This document shows, piece by piece, positions 20,897-34,400 of a stretch of DNA of 64,000 nucleotides. The stretch covers positions 721,001 through 785,000 of the forward strand of contig CAJNDS010000136.1 of the NCBI GenBank assembly GCA_905221605.1. Direction: 5' to 3'. Within the stretch, counting starts at the first letter, position 1. Every line of letters begins with the position of its first letter. The DNA is from Symbiodinium natans (taxonomy: Eukaryota; Sar; Dinophyceae; Suessiales; Symbiodiniaceae). A model generated the notes under the pieces. It was not told where the DNA came from, ran no database searches, and worked only from the letters and a program-made list of their open reading frames with translations. Both the position numbers and the translations under genes were made by a program.

Positions 20897-22517
20897 AGGT
20901 TGTACTGCATGTACCGTAGGCGTAAAAAAAGAGAGAGGGAGCGGGACAGGGAGAAGGAGAGGGAGAAGGAGAGGGAGAGGAAAAGAGAGGCTTTACGGTA
21001 ATGAGAATGTTGGACCTCGGCTTTGAAAAATAAATCGCTCTGCCCGATGACGCCAGCGCACCCTCAAGAGAGAATGTGGTCAGGTTTCATGGAGGGCCTG
21101 TTGTGGGGTTTAGGGTGCAGGGCTTGTAAGGGTTTAGGGTTCAGGGATTAGGGGCTTGATGGTGGGTGTCTTTGCAAACAGTCCGATGTTGTGCATCATG
21201 TTTCTGCGCGTCAAAGGTTTCAACAAAATTCGCGCTTGTGCTCTCAAACGGTTGCTCGCGAAGTGCACGCAGTCCTAGTGGCTTGTTTACGATTTTCCGT
21301 GAAACTCAGCTCGTGGTGCCCAAAAACCTGGACCCTTGCGCACATCGATCGCCGTTTTCGTTCGAGATGTTTTCGGTTCGTGGCCAAGCGGCTGCTTCGA
21401 TGTTTTTTTTATCAACAGCCTGGCGGCCTGACAGGAGGCGACACCCGGGGGACGGATTCACTTGGCGTATGGTTTGCTGTGGCTGTGTAAGGGACCACGG
21501 GGATGCAAAGGGATGCAGTTGGCAAGATGGCAGGCAACAAGAGCTCGTCTTGCAGCCTCAGCAGTAACCCCAAACCCTAAACCCTAAACCCCTTTCGCCC
21601 TTTGGGGCCCTAAGCCGACGTGTTTAAAATTTCCGCGCAGCTGCCGGAAGGTGCAACCTCGCTGGTCTCCACACGCAGGTTCTACAGGTGAGGTTTGGGC
21701 AGTTTAAGGCTGAGGGTTTGGCTTGGGGTTTAGGGCTTAGGGCCAACTTTGGGCTTAGGGATTAGGGTTTGGGGTTTGGGGTTTACAGTTTCGGGTTTAG
21801 GGCTTAGGGTTTCGCGGAGACTCCCGTACTCGATATACAAGACATGTTCCTCACCATATTAGACCGTTTCCCGGTTCCTATTTTTGAGGGGTGTCCCTAA
21901 CAATCTATTTGGGGCACCGCTGTTTCGGGTGACAGACCCATATTTGGTGCCTCCTACTAAGGAACATTCACTGCAAGTCAGGCCAAGGCTGCGGCAGAAG
22001 AATCCCAAAACCTTGCGTCCCTCGCCACTCCCCCACCAGTTTAGTGTTTAGGGTTGATGGAGGCCTCAACCCCTACACACCTGCCCTGCACCACCCCTAA
22101 ACCCTAAACCCTAAAACCTAAACCCTACACCCCGGCACCTCTCGGGTTAGCTCTTGGGGACGCAGCACCAGTTAGACACAAAGCGAGGGACCCAAAAGCG
22201 GAATTGGGTGCAGGTGCTGCGTTCACCCCATGTGGACCCCGAGAGATGGCCAGCAGACAAGGCGCTCCCAGGATAAGGATGCTGTTCTTGGTCATGCTCT
22301 CGAAATAAGGTTCCCTTTTTGGGGTCCCCTATTTAATACGACATCCTTGGAATAAGGACCCAAAAAAGGGACCCGAATTTCGCGAACGACCCATATAGGG
22401 CGTCGGATGTAGGGTTGGAATAGCATGGTGTGAGGCTTGGGAGGTTCGGGGTGTCAAGGGTTGAAGGCTTATGGGCCGAGGGTTCTTGGCTGACGCTGCG
22501 AGCTCTCAGAACTTGAC

Positions 22518-22628
22518 CTATATCCCCCTTGAGAATTATTTTTCTTTTTGTTTATATAAAATTGTTTATATAAAACCCAAGAGGATATTAAACATTTGTG
22601 TTTTATTAAGGTTCTAAGGGGAGTATAG
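22518..22628. mobile_element. Single CTATATCCCCCTTGA element
   Basis: One copy of the unit that is tandemly amplified at 14683-15156; TTGTTTATATAAAA is duplicated inside it. Confidence 0.85.
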
Positions 22629-23294
22629 TGACGTGGAGGTCGTGAGGATGGTCCAGCTCAGACTTTCCTAGGAGGTGTCAGATGCAAGGGCTTTGGGCCA
22701 TGTAACCCTAAACCCTAAACCATAAACCCTAAATGTAGCTGGTTGAGTCGGGTGGATCCCCGGAACCCATGTCCTAAACTCTACTTAAAAACAAAAAACT
22801 CTAGCAGCCCTGAGCCCAGACTTGATTGTTACCCTGCTGAGGCTGGCACCCGAACAGTCGGCCCTGAGTAGCACCTACACCCAATGGCCCATACCTCAGA
22901 ACCCTTGAAAGAAGGCAAGGGAGCATATTTGACAGAGCATCCTTTGTTTCTCCGAAAGAGACCACAAAGATGTGAAGGGACCATATTCAGGGACCATGCA
23001 GCTACCCTAAACCCTAAAACCTCGCCCTAAACCCCTCTAAAACCCCTAAGATTTGTCCCTTGAGTTGAGGGTATGTACCTTAGATTCATGGTTCCTATAT
23101 TCCTAAGTAGCTCCTACATTCCCCTCAGGTCCCTTATAAGGGTTCCCTCATGTAGTCCCCTGAGTGGACATGGGCTGAATGCCCTAAACCCTAATGCCCT
23201 AAACCCTAATGCCCTAAACCCTAAACCCTAAAACCCTAAAACCCTAAAACCCTAAACCCTAAACCCCAAACCCCAAACCCTAAACCCCAGCCAG

Positions 23295-26200
23295 GACCTG
23301 CCAACAGATTCGCGCAACGGGGACTTCAGGCCCAAGGTGCTTCTGGAACGGGTTTTTGTGGGTCCATGCGGTTTAGGGTTTAGGAATTAGGATTTAGGGG
23401 TCCATGGGTTTGGGGTTTAGGGTTTAGGGTTTGGTTTAGGCTTAACTGTTTAGGGGTCTCTGGGTTTGGATTTTCGTGTTTAAGGGTTTAGGTTCCAGGG
23501 GTCGATGGGTTTAGGGTTTGCGGTTTAGGGGTCTTTGGGTTTGGGGTTTAGGGTCTAGCAAGGGCTTTTTCGGTTTAGGGTTTCGGTTCGACCAGAAGGA
23601 ATCACAGACATGTTAGGCGGTGGGTGAGGGGTTTAGGTTTGCAGAGGAATGAAGCAAAAAGGATTCAGCAAACGAAAGGGAACCCAGGATCTGAGGGCTT
23701 CCTTTGCCAAGAACTCCCAAAACCTGGTCTTCTCTTGGGCTCCTATGAGAGGATTCAGGGATAAGTGAAGAGGTATCAGGAAGAGTGAACCTTAGGACGT
23801 AAACCCTAAGCCCCCCTAAACCCTAAACCCTAAAGGGGAGGCGAGCGTGTGAACTGACTGAGCCGAGCTGGTTGGTTCAGTCGGGGCCGTGCTGGGTAAA
23901 GGAAGTGGTTTAGGGTTTAGGGTTTAGGGGATCCCTCAGTACATGTGGGTCCTGTAGGGGTAGCTTGCTAGGCGCTCATGTATCGGGGACCCCAAAAAAC
24001 CCAGATATCCGAAGCCATGATGCTGCAACTAGAGATCGCAAAGCAAGGGCGCCGTGCTGCCAGACACGCTGAAGTCGCCCACAGGCTCGAGGATGTTCGA
24101 AGGTGTGGGACTGCGGGAGGTCTGGGGGCTCTGTTTTCATTCTCACTTAAAGGGCATACACGTACACCAAGCTACTGGTTCAACAAAAGTTCGGGTTGCC
24201 ATGATTGACGCCTAAACCCTTGATGCTGCGGGGCCTACACCTCCTTTTGGACTTGGGTACGCAGAGGCCAGCAGTCGGGGACCCGAAGGGGTCCTAGCCA
24301 GACCCCCAGCCCTGAACCCATCGCTTATCGATCTTCGCAAGGCATGCCAAGCAACTGGAATGACATCCATGTGCGCTCCCACAAGGACGGGCTGACAAAT
24401 GGTGGCAGTCCCTAAGCCCTACAGGGAGGGGCCCCCTTACTCTACTAACTGTAGTTACCGGGCTTATAACCTAATTTAGATCCTTATATCCCAATTTAGG
24501 GCCCTTATAACCCTACTTAGAACTAGGGGGGCCCCTCCTTGTAAACCCTAAACCCCAAACCCCAAACCCCAAACCCTAAACCCTAAACCGTCTTAGGGCG
24601 ACTCAGGGACTTCCTTTACTGTGCTACATCTGCGCATGTCCCCTGGGTTTGCAGTTCTGGCAAACAGATTTTTTGAGAGACCCCTTTCAAGGGATGAAGA
24701 CTCGTACCCCTAAGGTTGTACCCCTAAAGGTTTTCCCGTAATATACTTCGAATATGGCCCTTACATACCTTTAGGGTTCCTTAAAAAGGGCCCCAAAACC
24801 CAAGGGGCCAACCTCAAGGGTCCAAGGTAGAACCCCTAGACCCCTGAATTCAGAAGTAGGCCCCCGTGTTCAGGCAGATCTTCAAATAGGGTTATAGGAT
24901 CCTCTCAATATAGGAACCCTAAACCCTAAACCCTAAACCCGATAATAGCCAGGTCAACCCGCAGGTTTCTGCTCAGACCCTTCGCTTTCCAAATAAAAGC
25001 AGGTCGGAAGCTTCGAAATGGTCAGCTTAGGCATGAAGGGCCTATGGGCCGGTTATAGACTGCAGGCTGCATGCCTCCTCTAGCCCTAAACCCTCAACCC
25101 TAAACCCGAAACCCGAAACCCTAAACCCTAAACCCTAAACCCTAAACCCTATAAGCCCTAAACCCTAAACCTGCTGACGGAAGGCCTCCAGCTGTGACAA
25201 GGCTGCCTCGGCCCAGCTGACTCTCAGCTTTTGTTGGCTGGGGTTTAGGGCTTAGGGGGGTTTAGGGTTTAGGGTTTAGGGTTTTGGGTTTTGGGTTTTG
25301 GGTTTTGGGTTTTGGGTTTTGGGTTTTGTGGTAAGGCAGGCATTGGTGAGGAGACCTGCTGCAAGGGGCTTAGGGCTAATTTTTCCCTACCTTAGGCACC
25401 CAAGACATACTTCTTTCGTATGTTGGCTAAGCATCCTGAAAAGGGGAGTTGCCATGAGAACCTAAGAAACGCAGAGGTTGGTCATGGTAGGGCTCTGGGT
25501 TCGCGGTCTAGAGTTCGAGTGGCAGTGTGGGGAAGGGTTTAGGGTTTAGGGTTTAGGGTTTAGGGTTTAGGGTTTAGGGTTTAGGGTTTAGGGTTTAGGG
25601 TTTACACTTGGTACGGAAAGCAGCAAGGGAGTGATTAAGGGGTTTGGGAATCAAGGGCTTCCACAGGTTTAGCCCCGGAGAGCCCCACCAGGACTTTCTG
25701 GCACCTGACTGCAACTACTGCCTGGCGGTTTCAACAAAACCCCAGGTCCCTTTAAACTGTAGGGTTTAAACCTAAACCCTTAATCCTATACCCAAACCCT
25801 AAAACCCTAAACCCTAAAACCCTAAACCCTAAACCCTAAACCCTAAACCCTAAACCTTTAGCTCCAGAAGGCCCCCCCCCTCCAAAACCCAAAAGCCTTT
25901 GATTCCCAGGAAAGAGTTGGCCGCGCACCATGGAGCATCTTGATCTCAACTTTGCATGGCCTTTGTCTAGGCTATATAGCTTATACATGGAGGGGCCCCC
26001 TTACTATACAAACTGTAGTTAAGGGACTTATAACTTAATTTAGGATCCTTATGACCCAACTTAGGGCCCTTGTAACTCTACTTTTAACTACGGGGGGGGG
26101 GGCCCCTCCTTGTAGGCTATATAGCTTATAGTGCTATGGTTTGCACCAGTGTCTCAAGTGACCTATGTACCATGTGCCCTCTAAGACGGGAGTACACCCA

Positions 26201-26601
26201 CTAGATGTGGCAAATCGCCAAGTAATAGGCGTGCTATGACGCTAAGCCATACACCCTCAAACTCCAAAACCCTACACCCTCAAACCCTCTAAGCCCCTAA
26301 GCCCTAAACCCTAATTAGCCCTAAACCCTACCCTAAACCCTAAAGCCCTTGAGCCCAAAAACTTTTGGCGTTGGCACCTTCACGAAGACTTAGCGCCGAG
26401 TTGGCTTTTGTCGGAAAACTAGGCTTCAACCTCAAGTTTGCTTTTCAGGCCTGACATTGCGGGTTTCGGGTAGGTCGGGGTTCGGGGTTTAGGGCTGCAT
26501 ATATCTTGCAGCAGCCTCCCGTTGTTTTCACGACCTTACATCCAAAGTCTGCAAAGTTGAGACTGTCTGTTGACCCTGTTGAATCAGCTTTGACATCCTA
26601 A
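23295..26601 (+). CDS. Unknown multi-exon gene, 3' part
   Basis: The end is well supported: exon 26401-26448 (LAFVGKLGFNLKFAFQ) joins 26512-26601 (PPVVFTTLHPKSAKLRLSVD, stop TAA 26599-26601) across a 63-nt GC-AG intron, both in phase 0. Other plus-strand islands with coding character are 23295-23355 (GDFRPKVLLERVFVG), 24005-24102 (LQLEIAKQGRRAARHAEVAH), about 24345-24410, 25003-25065 (VGSFEMVSLGMKGLWAGYRL), 25396-25476 (KTYFFRMLAKHPEKGSCHEN) and 25667-25735 (HQDFLAPDCNYCLAVSTKP). Not all junctions between them close in frame, so exons are missing or two genes are mixed. No family recognised. Confidence 0.45.
24420..24543. mobile_element. Element A copy 6
   Basis: Left end mutated to TACAGGGAGGGGCCCCC; right end GGGGGGCCCCTCCTTGTA. 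Confidence 0.85.
25282..25327. repeat. (GGGTTTT)7 variant array
   Basis: Seven units of GGGTTTT adjoin normal TTTAGGG units at 25258-25281. This is a homogenised A-to-T variant of the heptamer. Confidence 0.9.
25535..25604. repeat. (TTTAGGG)10 array
   Basis: Near-perfect array between candidate exons. Confidence 0.95.
25983..26114. mobile_element. Element A copy 7 with long flanking repeat
   Basis: Left end ATACATGGAGGGGCCCCC, right end GGGGCCCCTCCTTGTA. TAGGCTATATAGCTTATA occurs immediately left of the element and again overlapping its right end. Confidence 0.85.
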
Positions 26602-28460
26602 GCTTCCCTCAACCCCCAACCTCTAAACCCGAAAGCCCTTACCGCTGAAGCTCCAAACCCAAAAACCCTAAAACCCTCAAACCCCAAAACGCTCTAAACC
26701 CAAAATCGAAGCTTGAGGTTGGAAAGGAAGAGGTTTAAAAAGGAAGTTTCGGGTTTTGGGGGTGGCGACTTCAAGCTCTTCGGAGAAATAAGGGCCCCTA
26801 AACCCTAAACCCTAAACCCTAAACCCTAAACCCTAAACCCTAAACCCTAAACCCTAAAGGGCTTATAGGGGTTGTAGGAGGTGCGTGCTGCATGTCTCTG
26901 AGGTGACGCTGCAGCCTTGGCAGGAAACCAAAGAGGAGACCAAGCCTGCCACTGGCACGCACTCGTGCCGGGGTTTAGGGTTTAGGGTTTAGGGTTTGGG
27001 GTTTAGGGTTTAGGGTTTGGGGTTCAGGGTTCAGGGGTTCAGCGTTTCGGACGCGGCAGTTCCTCACTGAAGGGCGCGTCATCTAGCCCCTAAACCCAAA
27101 CCCTATAAACCCTAAGCCCCAAACCGGCTGGAGTTGCAAGCAGATGGCTGACAGTTCATCATGGCAGCAGCCTCCTAAACCCTAAACCCTATAAACCCTA
27201 TAAACCCTCTAAACCCTCTAAACCCTATAAACCCTATAAACCCTATAAACCCTAAACCCTGGCTCTCAGCCATGAACATGGCCCCGCGGAGAGAGGCGTG
27301 CTTCTTGCCACGTAAGGGGTTTCTCTTGGTCCATTTCGGGGTATCCCCTTTTGTATGGTAGCGTTACTACGGAGCCCTACCTTTAGGGCCGATATATGGT
27401 ACGGGAAGAAGAACCACAATTTCCAGAACTACCCTCATGGCGTGATCATCGTTGCCGGGCTTCCTTGCGCCTGAGGGGCACCCACTTGTAGATTGTCGCG
27501 GGCTATAGGTCTTCAGGTTCTTGTAGCTCCAAGTTGCTCAAGATGGCTGGTTTCGGGTTTAGGGTTTAGGGTGTAGGGTTTAGGGACGGTTTCTAGATGC
27601 AACTAGTGCTAGATGCAGCGTTGTGCCAACGGCAGCTCCTTTTCCTGGCGCGGCCCGCGCTGTAATTGTTTGACTAAATGTAAGATGCACCCCACGCGGC
27701 CGATAAACATGCGACGCAGGTTCGGCAAGACTGGATCAGCCGCATCGTGCGACATGGATTGCTCCTCGCCGCACATCAGCTTTGTTCGGACTTATCAACA
27801 AGGCTCTGATTTCTTCGGGGCCGTTGCGGCTTGCGATGCTCGCTTCCATATTTCGTGTTCAGGGCACAGGGTGTAGGCTTACACCACTGCACTACACACT
27901 TAGAGGCTGTCTGAGTCTGCTCAGGTGCTCAGCATGTCGGCACTGCTGCCTTCAATCAGCCCTTTCATCCCTGCATGTGCTACTGCTTCATGGAAGCTAA
28001 ACGCAGACAATAAGGCTAGAACAGAGTAGTTGAGACATTATTCTCGAGCGTCTGAAGTCTGCAGAGTGAGATAGGAGATAGGGTTCCTCCAGAGCCTTCT
28101 CAGGCCTCCCACAAATCTTAGAGATTGCTTTCTGTACTTGGCATATGGGCAAGTTCTAAAGTGCCCAAAAGATTGCTAATGTGTGTAGTGTTCGAAATGC
28201 ATGTATGCATGGACGCATGTATGCATGTATGTATGTATGTATGTATGTATGTATGTATGTATGTATGTATGTATGTGTGCATCCTGGTTTGGCCTGGACT
28301 GGTATGCATGTATACGTGCCTGCAGAGGGGTGGTAGGTTGAGAATGTGAGGCCCTGAGCGGTTAGTCCCTTCATGGTGCTGCGGAAGCCTTGAGCTTCAA
28401 CCCCAAGGCACTGACCCTGCCCCCTAAACCCCGAACCCCAAACCCTAAGCCCTAAGCCAG
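26602..28460. other. Interval before the channel gene, with possible exons
   Basis: Plus-strand islands that read like coding: 26889-26975 (HVSEVTLQPWQETKEETKP), 27144-27173 (MADSSSWQQP) and 27391-27471 (NHNFQNYPHGVIIVAGLP, then a stop). They could be 5' exons of the channel gene or a separate small gene. An open frame at 27613-27876 has no family support. Telomere arrays lie at 26795-26860 and 27175-27260. Confidence 0.35.
28198..28276. repeat. (ATGT)n microsatellite
   Basis: About 19 units; same motif as 3898-3992. Confidence 0.95.
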
Positions 28461-31400
28461 CTCTCCTACTGCAAGTTTCGGAACCCAGAAGTCCGAAATG
28501 AACAGACCAGGTTCGACTTTTGTGCTTCCATGATGATCTTTGCTCCATGGCTTTCAAAGTCTGCCTTTTTCCTTAGAAGTGCTCCTTCTGCCTAAGCCCT
28601 AAACCCCCAAACCCTGAACCCTAAGCTTTAAACCATCTTTAAACCCTAAGCCCTAAGCCCTAAACCCTAACCCTTCTGGTGTAGGGGCTTCAGGGCCTTG
28701 CCGACAGGTTTCGGCTTTGTCGTCACATGGAGAATTGCCAATATGATAAATCACACACATCTATCTATCTATCTATCTATCTAGATTCATTATATTATGT
28801 TATTCATATTCTGCTATATTATGTTGATCTATCTATGTACAAAGAAGTCTAACTATGTGTATATACCTATATATATATATAGAGAGAGAGATAAATAATG
28901 TGGTAGCTCCAAAGGTCAACTCCTTCATCATCGCCATGGAGACGCAATGGCTCACCACCAACGCACATGCTCCTGCGACACTGGAGGCAGGCTCTCTATG
29001 ACTTCAAGGATCTTAACTTGGGACCCTCTTTACCTACAGTTTTGCGGGTTATACCTACTAGTTAAGGGTAGTTACTACGAAGCTGTAGGTAAATAGAGTC
29101 CCAGGAAGGGTTTGGCGTGTCGAGTGGGTTGGAGGTCCAAGGTTTGGGGGGTTTGGTAGAGTTTTGGAAGGACACTCGAGAAGTCATCACCGCAGACTCC
29201 AACAAGAGTCTATGGGCAATGTTCTCAGCCGACTCTTGTTGCACTTCCCTAGACCCTGGACCCTAAACCCTAAACCCTAAACCGCCAGGTTCTGAACTAC
29301 ATCTGCTCCTTCTTTTTCTTCGCAGAGCTGCTCCTGCGAATCATGGCGTCTCGTGGCAGCACAGCTCAGGTTCGACGATGAAGTCGACCTAAGCCCATGA
29401 CATTCTGTGGCTTCTCCCAGTATAGTAGGGTTTAGGGTTTAGGGTTTAGGGTTTAGGGTTTGGGGTTTGGGGTTTGGGGTTTAGGGCTTGGGGCCCAAAG
29501 TCCTGAGCAAAAATGGCACTGGGAGGCAGCGACGGGACTTCTGCCTGCAATCCAAGGGCCGAGGCCCTGAGTGAAGGTTTGAGGCACTTGAGGCTTTTTC
29601 GGGCTTCGGGTAACCCTAAACCCCAAACCCCAAACCCTAAACCCTAAATGTAAATCAGGATTCGAGGCTGTGTTCAAAAAGTTGCAGAAGATTCGCAGGG
29701 GCCTGTTTTGGTTCTTGGGGGCAGACTCTGTGCCAGTTCAGGGCTGGCAGCTTTCGACGATACCCAAGGTCCCTAAGGTCCCCCCGGCATTGTTGCTGGG
29801 GCCCAGGAGTTTGGGAGTAAGGCTTAAGGTTTAGGGGTTGGGGTTTGGGGTTGGGTTTAGGGTTTAGGGTCCAGGGTTTGGGGTTCTTCAACCCTAAATC
29901 CGCAGGGGGGGGGGGGGGGGGGGTTTGGTTTGGCGCCTAATTTTTACAGGTAATCCCAAAGCTACCTTAGAACCGGCTCCTAGATCCTGAAGCTGTTTTT
30001 TTGCGTGGATACCCTTAGAAACAAAATCCGGTCGCACCCAGCATCCCGAACGGAACCTCATGTCCTCTGAAAGCCCGAGCCACCCGCGGCTTCGCCCTCA
30101 AGCCCTGCCAAAAAAAACAACCTTTGAACCTTTGAACCCTAAACCCTGAAACCTTTGAACCTTTGAACCCTAAACCCTAAACCCTGAACCCTAAACTCTA
30201 AACCCTAAGCCCTAAACCCTAAACCCTAAACCCTAAACCCTAAACCCTTTGAACCCTGTGAGCCCCATGTAGGCTGGAATATCTTCGACTCCTGCCTTGT
30301 GGCGATCTCGATGACCGACCGAATTGGAAGCCAACGTTGTTTTGTTTCTCCAGGGGTTGGGGTTTAGGGTTTAGGGTTTAGGGTTTAGGGTTTAGGGTCT
30401 AGGGTTTAGGGTTTAGGGTTTAGGGTTTAGGGTCTAGGGTTTAGGGTTTAGGGTTTAAGGTTTGGGTTTGGGGTTTAGGGTTTACAGGGTTTAGGGTATA
30501 GGTTTTAGACGTTGTTGTCTGAAGGCATGTTTCCTTGGACAGGTGTTGAAGAGTCCCGTGTTGAACAAAGTCTGACAAGGGGCCTTAAGGGAACCAGGCT
30601 GAGTGGTTTCGACATCTTCTCGATGGAAACCCCTGCCCTGCGCCCAGTGCGAACGTTTGCCACGTTGAGCTTCCTACCCGGAAGCCTACGAACCCCAGGT
30701 ACTGAAGCCCTAAACCCTCAACCCTGAACTTGGCCAAAACCCTAAACCCTAAACCCTAAACCCTAAACCCTAAACCCTAAAAAGGCCCTAAGAACTAAGC
30801 CCCCCAAAAGGATTATGGATGCCGTGGCTTTGGCCGTTTCTCGGGCTGCCCGGCTTGCCACAGCCGATTTGCACGCATGCCCTGTACATGGTCAGTTCGT
30901 AAGGGTTTAGGGTTTAGGGTTTAGGGTTTAGGGTTTAGGGTTTAGGGTTTAGGGTTTAGGGTTTAGGGTTTAGGGTTTAGGGTTTAAGGTTTAATCATGG
31001 CACCCCTTTTTTGGGGTCCTCAACCCTAAGCCCGAAACCCTCTATTTACAGGGTAATTCCCCAAAAAGGGACCATGATTTTTGAGAAGGGCTCCAGGCTG
31101 TTGGTACGCGGTTCGTGTGCTTGTGGATGTCTTTAAATTCTTACTGGGGGTCGACATCGCTGGCCGCAGGGGCGCAAAACCCTTTTGAACCCTCAAACCC
31201 TTTAAAAGTTATGGTTTACGGTTTCAAGAATCCAAAAACTGGGGGTTTAGGGTCTTACGATTTCTAAGCCTTAAACCCTTTAGAAACACCTAAACCCTAA
31301 GCCCTAAACCCTAAACCCTAAACCCTAAACCCTAGGCAAGAAGCCCTACAGATTCAGTCTTAGGGGCGTGGGTGCTGGGGCAGCTTCAGCTTCATGTGGG

Positions 31401-34400
31401 CAGAAAAACCCAACACCAGAAGCTCAAAGTAGCCACATGAGAGATGGTCTTACCTGGGACACTATGTACCTACAGTTTAGTAGTTTGGTAGTAGTTTAGC
31501 AGAAAACTACCCCTGAATGAGAATAGCTATAACCCATTGAACAGTAGGTAAAGAGTCCCAGGTGTTTGCGAGATAACGCCGCCTTGTATTCCATCTAGAT
31601 TTTCTTTTCGGGGGGAGGGGCCTGGGGCCCTAAACCCTGAAACCTAAACCCGAAGCCCTAAACCCTAAACCCTAAACCCTGAACCTGGGGCTCGGGGCCG
31701 CCAAGGAAGCCGAGGGAAGACGCGGCGACAATCACGTTCCGGGTCCGATTTCGGACGGCCGCGTCGGAGCCCCAGGAACAAGGTTGGGTTTGGGGTTTAG
31801 GGTTTAGGGTTTAGGGTTTAGGGTTTAGGGTTTAAAGGGGTTGAGGGTTTGCGGTTTAGGGTTGGGATGCTCCGCCTTATACTAAGAGTCCTGAATAGGG
31901 ACTTTAACCTGGGTTACTCTCATCCCTATTAAGGACCATTAGTATAGGGGGGAGCATCCCAAGTTGAGGATTTATGCGTCGTGAGTTCTCTGTGAGTCGG
32001 TCTGGCATGAGGCACCCTAAACCCAAACCCTAACCCTAGACCCTAAACCCCCTTACACAGGTCTAGGATGATCATAATCATTACCTGCCAGAGATGCTTT
32101 TGCGCCCTGGGGGTTCCTGAAGCAAATCCTACACGCCCATGTAACGACCTAAAATTCCAAACTTTCCATTGGGGCACGATGTAACCCTAAACCCTGAACC
32201 CTGAACCCTGGTTGAAACATGTGAGTGGGGTGGGGGTGTGCTGATGACGAGTGGACAAAGATCTTGATGTTGTCTGGAGAAGTCTGCAGTGACAGATCGG
32301 ATGGGTGCATGGCCAATGGTGCTGTGGCCTCTTAAGTGTGGATTCCCTCAAAACATGACATTCTTAGTCCCGCATTGTGTTTGCACTCTGTGATTCTCGC
32401 GAGACGGGAATCTTGGAGAATGTCGTAGTGAGTGGACCTTCCGACCGAATCCTTGCGTGCCTTGTGTGAGTGTGAGAGCCGAAACCCTAAACCCCCTCAA
32501 CCAGCCAGGTGTCCAAACTAGAAACCCCACCTGGGACTCTCCTGACTTTTGGGAGAGGATCTAAGGCGTACCTGGGACTCTCTTTACTTACAGGTTCATG
32601 GGTTATGCCTACTAATTAAGGGTAGTTACTGCGAAACTGTAGGTAAGTAGAGTCCCAGGCAAGCTTGAAGCAGTCGGGCGTTGGTAGGTGCTGATCAAAA
32701 TACCCCTTCTGGGATTCTTAGGGAACCTACAAAAGCAGGTTTGTTTGTTTTTTTTAATGGTATGTGCCGGTTTGTGCACTAGTTTATAGTTCCTTCTTGG
32801 CTCTCCATTATGTACCCAAACACGGGCATTGTGTTTGTGAATTGACCATCTGCACCTAGGCCTGTGTGATTAAGCTTGCGGCTTAAAGTTTACGCTTCAA
32901 GGTTTTAGGGCTTAGGGTTTCAGGTTTTATGATGATATGTTTCTTGCAGACAGAATCTATCTCCCTCGCCCCCCCCCCCCCCCCCCAAAGGGCACTTTGT
33001 CGCAACTGGTAGCCATACCAGTATAGAGCCCGAGCTCAGCCAAAGCGACGCTATGTAAAGTCATAAGCTTCCGACATCAAAGCTGCTTTTGCTGTATCGC
33101 TATCTCTTACCCTCTCAGGTCCCACATGTAGTCCCTTGAAGGGCTGCACAGAGGGGTCACGGTTTAGGGTTTACGGTTTAGGGTTTAGGGCTTTAGTGTT
33201 TAGGGTGCACCCGAGGATCAGACGATGGATGTCCTGCAAGCGGTGAGAATTCTCAAGATGCTCCGCACCCGGGCACAGTCATGGATTAGGCTCTTCTTAC
33301 TTCGCCTTTAGTTGAACTTTGAACCTTTAACCCCCAGCCATTCAAGTAAGTAAGGGGTGGACACGAATGCCCAAAACCCTGTAAACGATGGGAACACTTG
33401 AAAAGCGACACCCCTAAGTTAGTGAGCCGTTGGGCGCGCTAAAGCCTTGAATATTTGTCGCAAAGCGACACCTGCAGACATCAAGCGTGGATGATTGATG
33501 CTAAAACCCTGTAAAACGATGGGAACACTTCTCATGTTGCGTCCATGAGCACCACCAGACGGTTTTGACAGTCGCTCATATACATCCGTATAAGGGCAAT
33601 AAAGGGGTTGTCATCATTATCTTAGGAGGTTCTTAAGCAATTAGTAGTTCCTGGCTTTATCTTACTTAGCCAAGAGAGGAGCTGTAAGGCAAGGACACTT
33701 TTATTGTTGGGGGGGGGGTTCCTTACTTAGCAGGAACAATGCTGTTTAACTTGTTTTTCTTCGTTGGTTATTGGAGAAGTAAGTTACGGGGTTTCAGGTT
33801 TATAGGGTTTGCAGGTTTGACAGGGTTAAAAACCCTGAACCATGAACTGTATGAAAAGGGTCTGTGGGGTTTATGGGGCCTAGATCTTAGGGTAGCTACA
33901 TGGTCTCTTACTATGAGCCTTTTATCATCTGGCCCTTTATACACCCGACCGAGTCCAAGGATCCATACTTCAGAACCTTTACAAAGAAGTTATGGGAACC
34001 ATCTGAAGGGACCATGTAAATTCCTGCTTTAACAGCACCTACCCGAGAGCTTGCTCGGTAGCTCACAGCTTCTTTTGGGAAATCGCCTCCCAGGACATGG
34101 TTTTTCGTTGTAGGACACCTAAGAGTCGGATGAGGCGTATGATTATGACAACTCAACCCTAAACCCTAAACCCTAAACCCTACGAAAAAACACGCAGGTT
34201 GTGGGTTCTAAACGAAGTTTGTGCAACACCCGCCGGTCTTGGTGTCGGGCAAGTGACAACTGCAAGCATGGCCGAGTTCAATCTGACTCCCCCCCCCCCC
34301 CCCGGCCCCTCAGATTTAGGGTTTGGGTTGAGGGTTTATAGGGTTTATGGGGTTTAGGTGCCAGTTTGTCACAAACACTAGTACGATGCTTACAATGACC

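Larger units (their letters stand above)
20593..23290. other. Intergenic interval with elements
   Basis: Contains element A copy 5 (20618-20745), element C (20802-20896), a GGGAGA-rich patch (20930-20985), an open frame of 133 codons (21166-21567) without family support, the CTATATCCCCC element (22518-22628) and several short telomere arrays. The island 22170-22275 reads open on the plus strand and may be an exon. Confidence 0.4.

Noticed and set aside
21166-21567. 133-codon frame and an overlapping 99-codon frame
   Set aside because: No motif in either frame and no splice continuity found.
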